Source: Shinella sumterensis
GTDB taxonomy: Bacteria; Pseudomonadota; Alphaproteobacteria; Rhizobiales; Rhizobiaceae
Direction: 5' to 3'
Length of the DNA: 64,000 nt
NCBI RefSeq assembly: GCF_004514425.2
Contig: NZ_MYFN02000010.1
Location: forward strand, 1-64,000
Made by a program: the position numbers and the translations under genes. Under the pieces are notes generated by a model. The model worked only from the letters and a program-made list of their open reading frames with translations, did not search any database and had not been told where the DNA came from. Positions 61,326 to 64,000 of the stretch are shown here, piece by piece (the stretch's first letter is position 1; the number at the start of each line of letters is the position of its first letter).

Positions 61326-62797
61326 TTCTGCCAGAACTTCCAGAACGGCTTTTTCTGCGTCTGCTCGACCACCTGCTGGCCCGCTTCGCCGCCGGCGACA
61401 GGAAGGGTGGCCACGGCGTCCGTCTCTTGCGCGACAGCCGCAGTCCTTGCGGTCTTGCCGGCCTCTCCAGAGCCCTGATCGGCCTGAAGAGCAGCGCTTT
61501 CGTTGACGACCGGCTGGACCTGCTGGGCTTCGCGCGGCTCGCTATCCTGGCTGAAGAGCTTCCAGAAGGGCTTCTTTTCCTTCTTCTCGACGGCAGAGGC
61601 GATCCCCGGATTGTGTTCCGGAACCGGCAGGGAGCCTACGCCCCTCGCCTGCTTTTCCGCCTTGGTGGCGGCGACGTCGGCGGCGAAATCGGCGGCCGCC
61701 TTGTTCTTGGCTTCCTCGGCTTCGCGCACCGCACGTTCGGCAGCCTCGACCTTGCGCCGCTCGGCCTCTTCGGCCTTGCGCTTCTGTTCGGCGATCTCGC
61801 GCTCGGTCATCAGCTTGCCGGCATCGAGAGAATTGCCCGTCGGCGCATAAGCCAGCTCGCGGCCCTTGCGCTGATCGGCCACGATGGCCTTCCGCTGGGC
61901 CTCCGACGGCTCGATCCAGACGGTGCCGGCATATTTGCTCATCGCCTTGGCATAGGCGGTCGCATAGGTCTTGTTGTAGCTCGCAAGCGCCGTTTGGAGC
62001 GCACCGGGCGTGCTCATCGCTGGGCAGGAACCGGTCGGCGAAAAGGGCTTTTCGGCCTGCTGGTTGAAGACATATTTGCCTTCGCAGACATTCACTTCGG
62101 GCGGACGCTTCGTCACTTCGAAATGGTCGTAGCCGACCTTCAGCATCTTCCAGAATTCGATATTGGGATTGTCGCGATGACGCGCCATGTTCTCGGCCGT
62201 CATGCGAAAGGGAAACGCCTGGAGCTGAACGGACTTCTGTCCGCCGTCGAAGGCATCGCGCGCGAAGGCGAAAATCTCCAGCATCTGCTCGTCGGTCATC
62301 GAGTAGCAGCCCGACGAAGAGCATGCGCCATGGATCATGAGGTTGGTGCCGCTCGCCTTGTTGGCGCGGTCATAGGTATTGGGGAAGCCCGTGTTGATTG
62401 CCAGGAAATAGCTCGAATTCGGATTCATGTTCGCGCGTGAGAGCGGGTAGAATCCTTCCGGCGCCTGGCGGTCGCCTTCCTTCATCTTCGGGCCGAGCTT
62501 GCCGGACCAGGCGCAGATCTTGTAGTTGCGCACCAGCTGGAAACGGTTGGTGCGGTCGGCCTTCCAAAGTTCGAGCCGGCCCTCTTCCTTGAAGATGCGC
62601 AGCATGATGGGCGAGGAACGGTCGATCTTCATCGACGCGAGCTTGCTCACGATGGACGGCGACAGCTGATAGCTTGTCTTGGACGAGACCTTGGAGATGT
62701 CCACATCGACCTTGTCGAAGGAATCGAGGGTCTCGTTGGTGCATCCCGCGGCAGCCACGGCGAGAAATGAAACAGCGGCAAGAACAGACAGGCGCAT
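61322..62797 (-). CDS. L,D-transpeptidase (YkuD/YafK-type) lipoprotein
   Basis: Envelope protein of 491 aa. Signal peptide with lipobox AAAGC (Cys about residue 19). The YkuD catalytic domain (about residues 60-250) has IHGACSSSGCYSMT with the nucleophile Cys. A long Glu/Ala/Lys-rich coiled-coil follows (about 330-400). The C-terminus repeats a KKPFWK motif (EKKEKKPFWKLF and QTQKKPFWKFWQK). It likely makes 3-3 peptidoglycan crosslinks or anchors proteins. Confidence 0.88.
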   Translation of the reverse strand: MRLSVLAAVSFLAVAAAGCTNETLDSFDKVDVDISKVSSKTSYQLSPSIVSKLASMKIDRSSPIMLRIFKEEGRLELWKADRTNRFQLVRNYKICAWSGKLGPKMKEGDRQAPEGFYPLSRANMNPNSSYFLAINTGFPNTYDRANKASGTNLMIHGACSSSGCYSMTDEQMLEIFAFARDAFDGGQKSVQLQAFPFRMTAENMARHRDNPNIEFWKMLKVGYDHFEVTKRPPEVNVCEGKYVFNQQAEKPFSPTGSCPAMSTPGALQTALASYNKTYATAYAKAMSKYAGTVWIEPSEAQRKAIVADQRKGRELAYAPTGNSLDAGKLMTEREIAEQKRKAEEAERRKVEAAERAVREAEEAKNKAAADFAADVAATKAEKQARGVGSLPVPEHNPGIASAVEKKEKKPFWKLFSQDSEPREAQQVQPVVNESAALQADQGSGEAGKTARTAAVAQETDAVATLPVAGGEAGQQVVEQTQKKPFWKFWQK

Positions 62798-62989
62798 GCA
62801 GGGGTCCGTGAGCTATCGTCAGATCGCGAGCCGTCGTGCCGGCAGAGCGGGACGGACTGTCGTTACCGGCTTATACTTCATAAATGCTTAACCGGGAATT
62901 CCTTCGCGCAGCCGAACGCCGGCTGCAACCGTTTCAGACACAAGGAATATGGCCGAGATGCGGCAAAGGCGGCGCGGGCGCCGCCCCGA

Positions 62990-63943
62990 TCAGAGCTGCC
63001 GACCGATATTGAGGTAGCGCTGGCGGCGGTCCTTGCGCAGCTGGTCGCCCGTCTTTGCCGAGAGATCCTTCAGCGAGGAGGCGATCACATCGCCCGTGCG
63101 GGCGATGACAGCCTGCGGATCGCGGTGCGCGCCGCCCATCGGCTCGGGGATGATGCCGTCGATGATGCCGAAGGCCTTCAGGTCTTCGGCCGTGATCTTC
63201 ATGTTGCTCGCCGCTTCCTTGGCGCGGGTCGAATCGCGCCACAGGATCGAGGCCGCACCTTCCGGCGAAATGACGCTGTAGATCGCATGCTCCAGCATGT
63301 AGACACGGTCGCCGGTGGCGATCGCGATGGCGCCGCCCGAACCGCCCTCGCCCAGCACGACCGAGACGATCGGCACGCGGACGTTGAGGCACATCTCCGT
63401 CGAGCGGGCGATGGCTTCCGCCTGACCGCGCTCTTCCGCGCCGATGCCCGGATAGGCGCCGGCGGTATCGATCAGCGTGATGACCGGCAGGCCGAAACGG
63501 TCGGCCATTTCCATGACGCGGATGGCCTTGCGGTAGCCTTCCGGGCGCGCGCTGCCGAAATTGTGCTTCAGGCGCGACTTGGTGTCGTTGCCCTTTTCCT
63601 GGCCGATGACAGCGACGGCCTCGCCGCGAAAACGGCCGAGGCCCGCCAGGATCGCCTCGTCTTCGGCGAACTTCCGGTCGCCGGCGAGCGGGGTGAACTC
63701 TTCGAACAGCTGGGCGGCATAATCGACGAAATGTGGACGCTGCGGGTGGCGCGCGACCTGCGTCTTCTGCCAGGGCGTCAGCTTGGCGTAGATATCGGCC
63801 ATGGCCTCGCGGGCGCGGATTTCCAGCCGACCGATTTCGTCGCTCGTGTCGATGCTCTCATCTTCTTCGGCGAGCTTGCGCAGCTCGTGGATCTTGCCTT
63901 CGAGATCCGAGATGGGCTTTTCGAAATCGAGGTAATTGTGCAT
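62990..63943 (-). CDS. accA: Acetyl-CoA carboxylase carboxyltransferase subunit alpha
   Basis: 317 aa subunit of the heterotetrameric carboxyltransferase that makes malonyl-CoA for fatty acids. Typical start [15 protein letters not shown]; motifs [31 protein letters not shown] and [11 protein letters not shown]. The ATG at 63941-63943 matches the family N-terminus; longer frames are not needed. Upstream sequence runs off the window. Confidence 0.95.
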   Translation of the reverse strand: MHNYLDFEKPISDLEGKIHELRKLAEEDESIDTSDEIGRLEIRAREAMADIYAKLTPWQKTQVARHPQRPHFVDYAAQLFEEFTPLAGDRKFAEDEAILAGLGRFRGEAVAVIGQEKGNDTKSRLKHNFGSARPEGYRKAIRVMEMADRFGLPVITLIDTAGAYPGIGAEERGQAEAIARSTEMCLNVRVPIVSVVLGEGGSGGAIAIATGDRVYMLEHAIYSVISPEGAASILWRDSTRAKEAASNMKITAEDLKAFGIIDGIIPEPMGGAHRDPQAVIARTGDVIASSLKDLSAKTGDQLRKDRRQRYLNIGRQL

Positions 63944-64000
63944 GAGATGCGTTTCCGATCGTTTGCTCAAACCGCGCCAGGCTGCCGTCGGCCAGAGGGC

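Overview
The window looks like the chromosome of a member of the Rhizobiaceae (Alphaproteobacteria; Rhizobium/Agrobacterium/Ensifer/Shinella type). It is GC-rich and carries a rhizobial-type glycerol ABC operon, an NAD-linked FdsABGD formate dehydrogenase, an ALAS-type hemA, paired TamA/TamB and a CobW GTPase with a His-rich stretch. No species call is possible from the sequence alone.

Left core (1-31654). A minus-strand glycerol operon runs glpR-glpD-glpS-glpT-glpP-glpQ, with glpQ cut by the window edge. Next come an SDR, an AcuI/YhdH-type reductase and a LysR regulator followed by fdsG-fdsB-fdsA-fdhD-fdsD. Then come a soluble double-PAS chemoreceptor with its cheW, an arginine catabolic pair (arginase, rocD) divergent from an Lrp-type regulator, tamA-tamB, a glycine-zipper lipoprotein, hemA with an FNR/FixK-like box, dxr, a META+MliC protein and a small conserved-looking protein.

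Integrated element (about 31665-57219, 25.5 kb). A tyrosine integrase has inserted the element into tRNA-Arg(CCT). The intact tRNA lies at 57175-57251, and a 47-bp exact direct repeat of its 3' part lies at 31665-31711. From the integrase end the element carries an RHH repressor-like gene with three pairs of 11-bp-spaced boxes in its promoter, three small HTH proteins, a Prim-Pol/helicase replication protein followed by an iteron-rich origin-like region, HGG-type and unknown small genes, and a serine recombinase. Beyond these lie two podovirus-type DNA-ejection proteins, a lipoprotein, an Mrr-type nuclease, a tail fibre, and a tail-fibre assembly gene cut in two by an IS66-family element. The far end has a three-gene operon (GHKL ATPase, STAS-like protein, membrane protein), two secreted proteins and a DUF3800 protein. 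I see no terminase, portal, capsid or lysis gene, so this is a remnant podovirus prophage or a satellite-like element with cargo. The GHKL/STAS/membrane operon and the nuclease are the best candidates for defence or regulatory cargo.

Right core (57252-64000). This holds an M20 amidohydrolase, a D,D-carboxypeptidase, a CobW GTPase, a TusA-like protein, a YkuD L,D-transpeptidase lipoprotein and accA.
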